A stretch of 64,000 bases of DNA from Bacteroidota bacterium (GTDB taxonomy: Bacteria; Bacteroidota; Bacteroidia; Flavobacteriales; Flavobacteriaceae). The DNA lies in NCBI GenBank assembly GCA_023387965.1, contig JAEWHE010000009.1, positions 62,001-126,000 on the forward strand, given 5' to 3'. Shown piece after piece: positions 45,157 to 54,545 of this stretch. The translations under genes and the position numbers were made by a program. The stretch's first letter is position 1; each line of letters begins with the position of its first letter. The notes beneath the pieces were generated by a model. It did no database searches. It was not told the origin of the DNA and worked only from the letters and a program-made list of their open reading frames with translations.

Positions 45157-47322
45157 ATGAAAAAAAAAGACGATCACTCCCATGAACCTTTTAACAAAAA
45201 ACAACAAGATTTAGGACCGGAAAAATCTTACGGAAATGACCAATATCTAACCACCAATCAAGGGGTAAAAATCAACGATGACAACAATTCGTTGAAGGCT
45301 GGCGACAGAGGTCCTTCTTTGTTAGAAGATTTTATTTTACGCGAAAAAATTACGCATTTTGACCATGAACGCATTCCGGAAAGAATTGTTCACGCAAGAG
45401 GTTCCGCCGCTCATGGATATTTTCAGCCTTACGGCAATGTTTCTCAATATACCAAAGCCGGATTTTTACAAGATCCTAACGCCACCACGCCCGTTTTTGT
45501 AAGATTTTCAACCGTAGCAGGTTTTAGAGGATCGACTGATTTGGCTCGTGACGTTCGCGGATTTGCGGTTAAGTTTTACACCGAAGAAGGAAATTACGAC
45601 TTAGTCGGTAACAACGTTCCTGTTTTTTTCATTCAAGATGCTGCCAAATTTCCCGATTTAGTTCATGCCGTAAAACCAGAACCTCACAACGAAATTCCTC
45701 AAGCAACAGCCGCTCACGATACTTTTTGGGATTTTATTTCTCTAATGCCCGAATCGATGCACATGATTATGTGGGCGATGTCCGATCGTGCCATTCCTCG
45801 AAGTTATCGCATGATGGAAGGTTTCGGGGTGCATACTTTTCGATTTATAAATTCGGAAAACAAATCCACTTTCGTAAAATTTCATTGGAAACCCAAATTA
45901 GGAACTCACGCAGTCGTTTGGGACGAAGCACAAAAAATCTCCGGAAAAGACCCTGATTTTCACCGTCGTGATTTATGGGAAGCTATCGAAAACGGCAATT
46001 ATCCCGAATGGGAACTTGGCGTTCAATTGATTCCCGAAGAAGACGAGCATAAATTTGACTTAGACTTGTTAGACCCAACGAAAATTGTTCCCGAAGAATT
46101 AGTTCCGGTAACCTTAATCGGAAAAATGGTTTTGAACAGAAATCCTGATAACTTTTTTGCCGAAACAGAACAAGTTGCATTTCATCCAGGTCACGTAGTT
46201 CCAGGAATTGATTTCACAAATGATCCTTTATTACAAGGTCGCTTATTTTCTTACACTGATACACAATTGTCTCGTTTAGGAAGTCCTAATTTTCACGAAA
46301 TTCCCATCAACCGTCCCATAAATGCAATGCATAATAACCAACGCGACGGTCACATGCGCCAAGAAATCAATACCGGAAGAGTTAGTTATTTTCCTAATTC
46401 TTTAGGAGGTGGCTGTCCTTATCAAGCGAAAATGGCTGAAGGCGGTTTTGCCAGTTATGAAGAACGAATCGATGCCAGAAAAATTCGGGAGAGAAGCACA
46501 AGTTTTAAAGACCATTTTAGCCAAGCCGTTTTGTTTTATGAAAGTCAAAATGATACTGAGAAAAAACACATTGCCAACGCTTTAAAATTTGAATTAAGTA
46601 AGGTAGAAACAACCGCTATCCGAGAAAGAATGATTGGTTTATTGCAAAAAATAAATGAAAATTTAGCCAAAGAAGTAGCTGAAAGTTTAGGTGTTGTCAT
46701 CCAAGATATTCAAAAACCGATCAATCGCGGCATTGGTGCGGATACTGATCCTGAGAAACATGAACCCACAAATGCGAAAAATCCGGAGACGCTCTCAAAA
46801 GCCTTGAGCATGATTGAAAATCCAACCAATCCTAACAATATCGCCACCAGAATGATTGCCTTTTTATGTTCGGATGGCGTGAGCGAAAATGCTGTTCAGG
46901 CAATGAAAAAAGAATTGGAGAGTCAAAATGCAGTTGTAAAAATTATTGGAACCAATGCCAATTCCATTGTATGTGATTCTGGCAATTCTTTAAAAGTAGA
47001 TTTCAACCTTCTTTCCACAACTTCAGTAGTATTTGATGGTGTTTTCGTTCCTTCCGGAAAAGAAAGCATTGATAAATTGTTGCAACAACCCGAAACCATT
47101 GACTTTCTGAATGATGCCTTTAAACATTGCAAACCCATTGCTGCTCAAGGTGATGGCATTTTAGTAATTTCTAAATCGGATATCGGAAAAAATATCTCGT
47201 CAGATCAGCAATTACCGGCTGGCGTTTTTTCGGAAAAAGAAAATGAAACAAAACTTGCCGAAAACTTTATTGAAGCACTTTCAAAACACCGCATTTGGGA
47301 ACGAGAGCAAATTTTAAATTAA
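45157..47322 (+). CDS. katE: Large-subunit catalase (HPII type)
   Basis: A 721-residue catalase removing hydrogen peroxide. The distal His lies in RIVHARGSAAHGYF near residue 78, the proximal heme Tyr in RLFSYTDTQ near 365, and the NVPVFFIQDA segment near 150 is conserved. The C-terminal 160 residues form the flavodoxin/DJ-1-like domain typical of large-subunit catalases (IATRMIAFLCSDGV, VVFDGVFVPSG). The dehydrogenase follows after 13 nt, so they are probably one stress transcript. Confidence 0.96.
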   Translation: MKKKDDHSHEPFNKKQQDLGPEKSYGNDQYLTTNQGVKINDDNNSLKAGDRGPSLLEDFILREKITHFDHERIPERIVHARGSAAHGYFQPYGNVSQYTKAGFLQDPNATTPVFVRFSTVAGFRGSTDLARDVRGFAVKFYTEEGNYDLVGNNVPVFFIQDAAKFPDLVHAVKPEPHNEIPQATAAHDTFWDFISLMPESMHMIMWAMSDRAIPRSYRMMEGFGVHTFRFINSENKSTFVKFHWKPKLGTHAVVWDEAQKISGKDPDFHRRDLWEAIENGNYPEWELGVQLIPEEDEHKFDLDLLDPTKIVPEELVPVTLIGKMVLNRNPDNFFAETEQVAFHPGHVVPGIDFTNDPLLQGRLFSYTDTQLSRLGSPNFHEIPINRPINAMHNNQRDGHMRQEINTGRVSYFPNSLGGGCPYQAKMAEGGFASYEERIDARKIRERSTSFKDHFSQAVLFYESQNDTEKKHIANALKFELSKVETTAIRERMIGLLQKINENLAKEVAESLGVVIQDIQKPINRGIGADTDPEKHEPTNAKNPETLSKALSMIENPTNPNNIATRMIAFLCSDGVSENAVQAMKKELESQNAVVKIIGTNANSIVCDSGNSLKVDFNLLSTTSVVFDGVFVPSGKESIDKLLQQPETIDFLNDAFKHCKPIAAQGDGILVISKSDIGKNISSDQQLPAGVFSEKENETKLAENFIEALSKHRIWEREQILN

Positions 47323-47335
47323 AAATAAAAATAGT

Positions 47336-48505
47336 ATGAAAGCAGCAGTTTTTCATGGTCCGGGATCGATTCAATATGATACCGTTGATGATCCCATCAT
47401 CAAAGACCAACAGGATATTATTTTAAAAGTTACTTCAACAGCGATTTGCGGGAGCGATTTACATATTTTTTCCGGCGGTTTTCCCCAGCCAAGACCTATG
47501 GTTTTGGGTCATGAATTTATGGGAATTGTGGAAGAAGTAGGTCGAGGCGTTACCAATCTCAAGCGTGGAGATCGCGTCGTGGTGCCATTTCCCATCGCTT
47601 GTGGTGGATGTTTTTTTTGCAACCACGATTTGCCCGGACATTGCGAAAATTCTAATCCAGAACATTATGGTCCAGAAGGCGGTTTGCTCACGGAAAAAGG
47701 CGGCGCTTTATTTGGTTATACCGATTTATACGGCGGCTATGACGGCGGTCAAGCCGAATATGTTCGTGTGCCATACGCCAATTTCGGACCGCGAAAAGTG
47801 CCGGATAACTTGACGGACGACCAAGTTTTATTTTTAACGGACATTTTCCCAACGGGTTATTCCGGAATTGATTGGGGAAATGTAAAAGGTGGCGAAAGCG
47901 TGGCAATTTTTGGTGCAGGTCCCGTAGGAATTATGGCGGCAAAAAGTGCTTGGCTTCGTGGTGCTGCTCGAGTTATAATTGTGGACACCGTAAAATATCG
48001 CCTAGACAAAGCCAGAGAAACTGCGGGTTGCGAAACCATTCAATGGGAAAATGGCGCAAAAGATGTGGTCGAACAAATCCGTGACTTGACCAACGGTCGA
48101 GGTGCTGATGTATGTGTTGATGCCGTGGGATTTGAACCCGATAGAAATTTATTAGACCGTGCAAAAGCGGTAATAAATTTTGAAAAAGGTTCTGTCAAAG
48201 TGCTGGAAGCTTGCATGAGTGCCGTTCGTCGTGGCGGAATTGTGTCAGTTTTAGGTGTTTATCCAACCACCTACGATAATTTCCCAATCGGTCAGTTTTT
48301 TGACAAAGGAATCAGCATTCGTGGCGGACAAGCTCCTGCCCATAAACACATTGACAAACTTTTGGGCTACGTGACCGAAGGCAAAGTAAAATTAGAGGAT
48401 ATCATAACCCATCGTTTACCACTTTCAAAAATTTCTCATGCCTACGATATTTTTGACAAAAAAGAAGACGGTTGCGTAAAAGTCGTACTCGATCCTTGGG
48501 CATAA
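47336..48505 (+). CDS. Zinc-dependent alcohol dehydrogenase
   Basis: A 389-residue medium-chain dehydrogenase resembling the glutathione-independent formaldehyde-dehydrogenase branch. Catalytic zinc ligands: Cys in AICGSDLH and GHEF, structural zinc cysteines CGGCFFCNHDLPGHC, and the NAD site IFGAGPVGIMAAKSA. Linked to katE by 13 nt, which suggests a role in oxidative or aldehyde stress; the substrate is not defined. Confidence 0.92.
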   Translation: MKAAVFHGPGSIQYDTVDDPIIKDQQDIILKVTSTAICGSDLHIFSGGFPQPRPMVLGHEFMGIVEEVGRGVTNLKRGDRVVVPFPIACGGCFFCNHDLPGHCENSNPEHYGPEGGLLTEKGGALFGYTDLYGGYDGGQAEYVRVPYANFGPRKVPDNLTDDQVLFLTDIFPTGYSGIDWGNVKGGESVAIFGAGPVGIMAAKSAWLRGAARVIIVDTVKYRLDKARETAGCETIQWENGAKDVVEQIRDLTNGRGADVCVDAVGFEPDRNLLDRAKAVINFEKGSVKVLEACMSAVRRGGIVSVLGVYPTTYDNFPIGQFFDKGISIRGGQAPAHKHIDKLLGYVTEGKVKLEDIITHRLPLSKISHAYDIFDKKEDGCVKVVLDPWA

Positions 48506-48509
48506 TTTC

Positions 48510-48541
48510 AAAAAGAGCGGAACTTGTTTCCGCTTTTTTTA
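48510..48541 (+). terminator. Rho-independent terminator after the dehydrogenase
   Basis: AAAGAGCGGAA and TTTCCGCTTTTTTT form a stem around a CTTG loop with a T-run. Confidence 0.9.
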
Positions 48542-48600
48542 TAACCGTTAGAACCAAAATTCAAATTCTTTTGAGGATATTTGCCTAACAAATTATCGCT

Positions 48601-49713
48601 ATGCCAAGATTTTTCCTGTTTCTTTTTTTATCGCTTACGCAAATGAGCCTCGGGCAAAATATACTAAGCGAAAATGCCCAAGTAAGCATCTTAACTGTTG
48701 GAACCGCCAACGAATCACATACGCTATACGGTCATACGGGGTTGCGGGTGAAAGATCAAAACCGCGCCATCGACATCGTTTATAATTTTGGTTATTTTGA
48801 TTTTGACACACCTTATTTTTTGGCAAAATTTGTAAAAGGCGATTTACAATATTTCGTAGCAACCAATTCTTACGCTTCCTTTGTAGAAAATTATCGTCAG
48901 GAAAATCGTTCGGTTTATGAGCAAACGCTCGATTTAACGCTTTCGCAAAAACAACAACTTTTTGATAATTTAAACCGAATATTATTCTCCAACGAGCGTT
49001 TTTACACTTATAAATTCATCGATAGGAATTGCACCACGATGGTAATTGATGAAGTAAATAAAGTTTTAGGAGGCAAAATCATTGACACTAAAAAACCAGT
49101 TGACGAAACCTACCGCGAAATTTTAAATCCCTATTTGAGCAAAAATTTTTACCAGCAATTAGGCGTAAATATAATTTTTGGTAACAAAACCGATCAATCT
49201 GCGGAAAAATTATTTCTTCCGCTGGAATTACTCGAAGTACTTAGAACCACAAAATTCAACGGAAAACTGCTTACCACCAACACCGAAATTTTATTTGAAG
49301 CACAACCCATCGATTCAAAGTCAATTTGGAACAACCCAATTACTTATGCCATTCCTGTACTTTCCGTAGTAATTTTAAGAAAAAAACACCTCACAGCTTT
49401 CTTTTTTATGCTGTTAGGAATTTTCGGGGTATTCCTTTCATCCGTAGGATTTTATTCGTTGCACGAAGAAGTTTTGGCTAACTACAATATCTTACTTTTC
49501 AACCCAATTCACATTTTGACTGCAGTTTTCCTACTTCGGAATAAACAAAAATCTCTGAAGTTAACGGCGATTATCGCTTTAATTTGCTTCGTGATTTATC
49601 TCGCAATTGTTTTTACCCGAGACCAATTTTGGTTGTTATTTCCCATCATGTTAACGGCTGGATATTTTTTGTTCAGGTTCGCTTTCGCAAAAAATACTCA
49701 GGCAATTTCCTGA
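48601..49713 (+). CDS. DUF4105 (Lnb N-terminal type) membrane protein
   Basis: A 370-residue protein: signal peptide or signal anchor, a periplasmic domain (about 20-240) and four or five C-terminal hydrophobic helices. The periplasmic domain has LYGHTGLRVKD, with a conserved His, and FIDRNCTTMVIDE, with a conserved Cys, as in DUF4105. As I recall, this domain has been renamed Lnb after a Bacteroides lipoprotein N-acyltransferase; I hold that link at moderate confidence. Its stop abuts the opposing gene's stop. Confidence 0.82.
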   Translation: MPRFFLFLFLSLTQMSLGQNILSENAQVSILTVGTANESHTLYGHTGLRVKDQNRAIDIVYNFGYFDFDTPYFLAKFVKGDLQYFVATNSYASFVENYRQENRSVYEQTLDLTLSQKQQLFDNLNRILFSNERFYTYKFIDRNCTTMVIDEVNKVLGGKIIDTKKPVDETYREILNPYLSKNFYQQLGVNIIFGNKTDQSAEKLFLPLELLEVLRTTKFNGKLLTTNTEILFEAQPIDSKSIWNNPITYAIPVLSVVILRKKHLTAFFFMLLGIFGVFLSSVGFYSLHEEVLANYNILLFNPIHILTAVFLLRNKQKSLKLTAIIALICFVIYLAIVFTRDQFWLLFPIMLTAGYFLFRFAFAKNTQAIS

Positions 49714-51096
49714 TTATTGACCGCGATAAAATAAGATGGTAGAAATGGTTTTGATGGTGATATTTACATCCAAAAAAATACTGCGATGCTTGATGTAATA
49801 CAAATCATATTGTAACTTTATCAAACTGTCTTTAATCGAATCACCGTAAGAATAATTCACTTGAGCCCAACCCGTTAATCCAGGTTTGATCACGTGTCGG
49901 GTTTGGTAAAAAGGCATTTCTTCGGCAATTTGTTTTACAAAAAAAGGTCTTTCCGGACGTGGTCCTATAATAGCCATATCATTTTTTAAAACGTTGATAA
50001 ACTGCGGAAATTCATCAATTCTGGTTTTGCGTAAAAATTTACCGAAAGGGGTAATTCTATGGTCATTTTGCGTGGCAAAAATGGCTGTTCCGTCTTCCGC
50101 ATTGCGAACCATCGTCCGAAATTTGTAGATTTTAAAAGGAATTCCGTTTCTTCCCACACGTTCTTGAGTGTAAAAAAGTGGCCCGCGATTACTCAGCATA
50201 TTTCCGATTAAAACCAGCGGCAACAAACAAATTCCAACTAAAATGCCGCTTAGCGAAATAATGATTTCCATGATTCGGGCAAAAATCAGGTATAATCTAT
50301 TTTGATTACTTCGGCTAAAGGGAAAATAGCGGTAAAAATCCTTGTCAACATACTGAACCGGAATACGTTGCGTAATATTTTCGTACACTTGTGTGTATTC
50401 GCGAATGATGAAACCTTGCTCAAGTAAATGCAGTAATTCGTTATAAATTGCCACTGTAATTCCTTCTGTTTTTTGCGAAGCAATCACAATTTCCGAAATG
50501 CCATTTCCCTTAATAAAATCTTTTAAGTTTTCAACCGAAAGATTTTCTGCTTTAGAATCGGGGTCTAAACCGGTTCCCGTATTGATGAAACCCAGAATTT
50601 TATAGTGAGGATCGGCTTTTTGCAAGGATTGTGTAAGTTCAGTCAACTGACTTCCATCACATACCATCACCGCTTTTTTGAGAAATCGTTTTGAACCTAA
50701 AAAATTTTGATAAAAAATCCGCCAAAGCAAAAGTGAAACAGTAATTGCCAAGAAAAAATAGACAATCTGTAAACGATTTGACGGCAAAACCGGAGTTAAA
50801 ACCGGGGTCAATAAAAAGAGTAAAACCGTTGTGGCAGAAGTAAGCAGGATGCTCCTGACGATTTGAAATTGGTTAGAAGCAACTTGTAAATTATAAATTT
50901 CAAAAACGGTTCCGATGATGTTGATATACAATCCTAACAAAAAAACAGATTGCAAACTTTGTGCATCAAAATACCTGAAGTTTAGTATTTTAGAAGCAAA
51001 AAACAAAGCAAATGCAACGGCAATTACATCAAAAATACGTAGTAAAACTTTTCTCTCCGAAATTTCAAAATGTATTTTTTTGCTCTGGTTTTGCAT
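49714..51096 (-). CDS. Polyprenyl glycosylphosphotransferase (WcaJ/WbaP-like)
   Basis: A 460-residue membrane enzyme that starts glycan synthesis by moving a sugar-1-phosphate to undecaprenyl phosphate. Four N-terminal helices (about 10-130), a CoA-binding-like middle, one more hydrophobic helix and the catalytic C-terminus: YTQERVGRNGIPFKIYKFRTM, TPFGKFLRKTRIDEFPQ, NDMAIIGPRPERP and GLTGWAQVNY. It is the last gene of the polysaccharide operon, after a 66-nt gap. Confidence 0.94.
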   Translation of the reverse strand: MQNQSKKIHFEISERKVLLRIFDVIAVAFALFFASKILNFRYFDAQSLQSVFLLGLYINIIGTVFEIYNLQVASNQFQIVRSILLTSATTVLLFLLTPVLTPVLPSNRLQIVYFFLAITVSLLLWRIFYQNFLGSKRFLKKAVMVCDGSQLTELTQSLQKADPHYKILGFINTGTGLDPDSKAENLSVENLKDFIKGNGISEIVIASQKTEGITVAIYNELLHLLEQGFIIREYTQVYENITQRIPVQYVDKDFYRYFPFSRSNQNRLYLIFARIMEIIISLSGILVGICLLPLVLIGNMLSNRGPLFYTQERVGRNGIPFKIYKFRTMVRNAEDGTAIFATQNDHRITPFGKFLRKTRIDEFPQFINVLKNDMAIIGPRPERPFFVKQIAEEMPFYQTRHVIKPGLTGWAQVNYSYGDSIKDSLIKLQYDLYYIKHRSIFLDVNITIKTISTILFYRGQ

Positions 51097-51162
51097 TTAA
51101 GTCAGATTTGTATGGGAAAAACGCTGCAATTTAACATTTTACTTTAGAAAAAGATATCAAAA

Positions 51163-52170
51163 TTATCGTAAAATTTTCAACCATTCTTCTTTCACATTTT
51201 GCCAAGAAAAATTACTCGCTTTTTCCTTAGCGTTTTCGGCAATTTCCCGCGCGACTTGCTGATTTTCAATTAAAAAAGAAATTTTTTCCACCATTACCAT
51301 CACATCATTATCAGCCACTAACAAACCCGTTTTCCCATCTTCAATGAGATAAGGAATCCCCCCAACATTGGTAGAAATAACGGGCAAACCCAGCAACATA
51401 CTTTCTATCAAGCTCACGGGCAAGTTATCAAAATGTGTCGTATTGATAAAAAAATCATATTCTTCAGACAGTTTTGCCCATTCTTTTTGGGTCAGTTTTC
51501 CGGTAAATGTAACGGGCAATCCTAATTCTTTGGCGTGATTTTTTGTAGTTTGCAATGAACCATCCTTTTCCGGTCCAACCATGCAAAGTGACGCTTCTGG
51601 ATATTTTTTTTGAAGAAGCGAAAGCACCTCGATTGCCATTTTCGGGTTGTAAATAGAGGCGAATGACCGAACCCAAAGCAGATTCGGACTGAAATTTTTT
51701 CGTTCTTTAAAATGATAATTTTCGATGGAAACAGTATTCGGAATGGAAACTGTTTGGGTAAATTTTTCAGAAAAAAAAGCAAACAAATAACCCGATGGCG
51801 CAACGTTTTTGTAGGCTTTACCAAAAAGAACTCCGCATTGCTTTGGATGCGTTTTCAACCGCTGAGGCAAATTGCCACCGTGAAGAATCGGAATGTATTT
51901 TATTTTTAGAAAATCACACAGTTTTGCGCAGTAAAAAGCATACCAAAAATTGGTAGTGCTGTAAGTATCAATCAATACAAAATCAGTTGTTTTCCGGTTT
52001 TTCCAAATACTGAAAAGCATATCGGCAAAACGTAACATTTTATTTTTTTGGTCCGAAACCGACCGCACCGAAAATCCTTCTCTTGCCAACAATGGCGCTA
52101 AAGTTTCGACAGTTGTAGGCGAAAATCCGTGTGCCGAAAGTTTATTCCCGATGTATAGCAGGTTTTTCAA
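51163..52170 (-). CDS. Glycosyltransferase family 4
   Basis: A 335-residue GT-B enzyme that adds a sugar to a growing glycan. The C-terminal donor site has CMVGPEKDGSL, VTFTGKL, and the E-x7-E-like NLPVSLIESMLLGLPVISTNVGG. Sugar not known. Its start overlaps the upstream ligase-like gene by 29 nt. Confidence 0.92.
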   Translation of the reverse strand: MKNLLYIGNKLSAHGFSPTTVETLAPLLAREGFSVRSVSDQKNKMLRFADMLFSIWKNRKTTDFVLIDTYSTTNFWYAFYCAKLCDFLKIKYIPILHGGNLPQRLKTHPKQCGVLFGKAYKNVAPSGYLFAFFSEKFTQTVSIPNTVSIENYHFKERKNFSPNLLWVRSFASIYNPKMAIEVLSLLQKKYPEASLCMVGPEKDGSLQTTKNHAKELGLPVTFTGKLTQKEWAKLSEEYDFFINTTHFDNLPVSLIESMLLGLPVISTNVGGIPYLIEDGKTGLLVADNDVMVMVEKISFLIENQQVAREIAENAKEKASNFSWQNVKEEWLKILR

Positions 52171-53521
52171 GACCGGTAATTTTTAAGAGTGAAAGTGCAT
52201 AAATAAAAGCAGGAGAAGCCGTTCGCATCGCAGCATGATTGATCGTCAATAGCCAAAATGCACAAAACGAAAATAATAAAATATGCTGTTTGTTATCGAT
52301 GGATAAAACGAGTGGTGTAATCAACAAGATAAGCAGTGCAAAAATCCCGAACATGCCGTGTTCCGCCAGCAATCGGGTGATTTCGTTGTGTGAAGCGGCG
52401 ACAATTCCAGTTTGTTCTTCTCGATATTCTTTGTTTTTTCCAACACCAATACCAAAAATCGGATTTTCTAAAAACATATCTAATTCTGTTTTTGCAATTG
52501 TTTCTCTTCCTCCCAAAGCATCTGCTTTTTCCCTTCCCATAGCATCTTGATTGGCATACCTTTTATCAATCAAACCCGAGGTTTGAAAAGAAGTGTAAGT
52601 CCAAATGCCAACTGCTAAAAATCCGGTCACGATTGAAATTATGACCAATCGGGTTCGCATGGCGTTATTGCCTTTTCGAAAAATCATCACCATCAATAAA
52701 ACAATCATCACTACTCCAGTAATCACTCCCCCACGAGAAAATGTCACGATTCCCCGATAGGAAACAATTATCAGCAACGCCAAATGAATGATTAAAAATA
52801 GTTTCGACCGCGACTGAAACAATGCTAAAGTGGCAAACAAAAACATCCCCAATCCTAAAATAGTAGAAACCTGATTAGGTCCGAAACCCCCTGAAGTTTC
52901 AAAATTGGAAGACGTTCCGGTAACTACATCCCTAACGCTTGGATTGTACAATAATAAATACGCCAACATGGAGACGATGGGCAATGCCAATGCCACAATG
53001 ATGCTGAGCATTTGAGAAAAAGTAATTGTACGTCGATAACAATAAATAGCTGCAATTCCCAGCGTTACAGGTCCTACGATATTAAAAGCAATGGCTTTAC
53101 GGATATTAGTGTCAATATTTAAGGAAGTGATGGAAACTACGACCGCTGGAATGAGTAACAATATATAAAGCCAATAAGCGATGGCATTTCGAGAAAAACC
53201 ACTGTAAAAAAACCCAAGCAAACACACCACCAAAACTTGGTATTTCGTAATTTCGTTAAGCAAATTTCCGCCCGTCATTCTGAACAATACTTCCCCGCCA
53301 ACTAAATAGGCACACACGGTTAAAATTTCGTTATTTCTATTTTGATTTTTAAAAATGTACAGCAACCCCAACGCAAAAATCGCCAAGCTAATAGGTGTGG
53401 CAAGGATGGGCACAAAATAAAGCAACACCCCTAAAAAAGCATGAAAACCTAAAAGAAAAAAATAATTGAAATTATTGCTCGGCACTTTTGATAAAATTAA
53501 AATAGGAATCGGATACAGCAT
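52142..53521 (-). CDS. O-antigen ligase/polymerase family protein
   Basis: A 459-residue inner-membrane protein with about eleven hydrophobic helices; the ATG at 53521 is preferred over a TTG one codon earlier. The long periplasmic loop contains GVGKNKEYRE and the conserved HNEITRLLAEHGMFG, typical of the Wzy-C/O-antigen ligase fold. It may polymerise or ligate the glycan; the two roles are not separable here. It overlaps the glycosyltransferase genes on both sides (29 and 50 nt). Confidence 0.88.
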   Translation of the reverse strand: MLYPIPILILSKVPSNNFNYFFLLGFHAFLGVLLYFVPILATPISLAIFALGLLYIFKNQNRNNEILTVCAYLVGGEVLFRMTGGNLLNEITKYQVLVVCLLGFFYSGFSRNAIAYWLYILLLIPAVVVSITSLNIDTNIRKAIAFNIVGPVTLGIAAIYCYRRTITFSQMLSIIVALALPIVSMLAYLLLYNPSVRDVVTGTSSNFETSGGFGPNQVSTILGLGMFLFATLALFQSRSKLFLIIHLALLIIVSYRGIVTFSRGGVITGVVMIVLLMVMIFRKGNNAMRTRLVIISIVTGFLAVGIWTYTSFQTSGLIDKRYANQDAMGREKADALGGRETIAKTELDMFLENPIFGIGVGKNKEYREEQTGIVAASHNEITRLLAEHGMFGIFALLILLITPLVLSIDNKQHILLFSFCAFWLLTINHAAMRTASPAFIYALSLLKITGLEKPAIHRE

Positions 53522-54545
53522 CAAAAGTAAAATTGTTTTTTACTTTTTGAAAAAGATTTTCGCCAAATTGTTCCCGTAGCGTTTCATCTTCAATTAATTC
53601 AATAACTTTTTTGGCAAAAATAAAGGCTTCGCCAGAAGGCACTAAAAATCCTGATACGCCATTGTCAATTACCGCGTCAATCTGACCAACGTGAGTGGAA
53701 ACAACCGCTTTAGAGAATTTTCCATATTCTAAAATAGAAACGGGCAAACCTTCTGATTCCGAAGTGAGAATACAAATTTCTGCTTGATTGACATAATCGT
53801 CGATTTGAGTATTAAAATGGAAAAATACTTGACTTGTCAAATTACTATCAGCAATTATTTTAAAAAGATTTTCAGAATACGCATCTTTAAAATCCTTACC
53901 TATGAAATGAAAAGTCCAATTTGTATATTTTTCAGAAACGATTTGCGCCACTTCAAGTGACAGAACATGATTTTTGGGATATTTTAAATTTGCAATTTGG
54001 ATAATCCGTTTTCCGTTTTCACCAGGTAAACAAAGACCCGTCAGCATTTTTTGTTCTGAAACAAAGTTTTCCAAGAACATAATATTTTTGCAAAATAAAT
54101 ATTTATGTGCCCAAAGTTTGAGATAACCATTTACTACAAGAATTCCCGTAAAAAACATTGAACATATTTGTAGAACCCTTCTCGAAAACTGAGGCATATT
54201 ACTTCTATTTCCATAATGGTCATGCCAAAAAATTTTTAGCTTGGGCATCAAAATTTTCAATAAAACAGCCGTAAAAAAAGAAGAGGAATGCGCTTGAATA
54301 ATCTCAACTTTATTTTTTTTGACAAAAGATTTTAAACGAAATAGCGCCTTAAAATCCAATGCCTTTTTTTTGTGCATAAAAAAATAAGCTACTTTGTCGG
54401 AAAGTGTTTTTTGTAAGGGTCCTTCAGCCCGAGTACAAACCAACCCTGAAAAATCAATACGCTCAGCAAGTTCATTCGCAAAATTAACCGACATTCGTTC
54501 GGCTCCACCAGCTTCAAGCGAGTCTATGAGTTGTAGGATTCTCAT
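53472..54545 (-). CDS. Glycosyltransferase family 4
   Basis: A 357-residue GT-B enzyme. The N-terminal acceptor site DSLEAGGAERMSVNFANEL is a strong family motif and the C-terminal ILTSESEGLPVSILEYGK with VSTHVGQIDAVI is the donor site. It overlaps the ligase gene by 50 nt and the methyltransferase gene by 4 nt (ATGA). Confidence 0.92.
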   Translation of the reverse strand: MRILQLIDSLEAGGAERMSVNFANELAERIDFSGLVCTRAEGPLQKTLSDKVAYFFMHKKKALDFKALFRLKSFVKKNKVEIIQAHSSSFFTAVLLKILMPKLKIFWHDHYGNRSNMPQFSRRVLQICSMFFTGILVVNGYLKLWAHKYLFCKNIMFLENFVSEQKMLTGLCLPGENGKRIIQIANLKYPKNHVLSLEVAQIVSEKYTNWTFHFIGKDFKDAYSENLFKIIADSNLTSQVFFHFNTQIDDYVNQAEICILTSESEGLPVSILEYGKFSKAVVSTHVGQIDAVIDNGVSGFLVPSGEAFIFAKKVIELIEDETLREQFGENLFQKVKNNFTFDAVSDSYFNFIKSAEQ

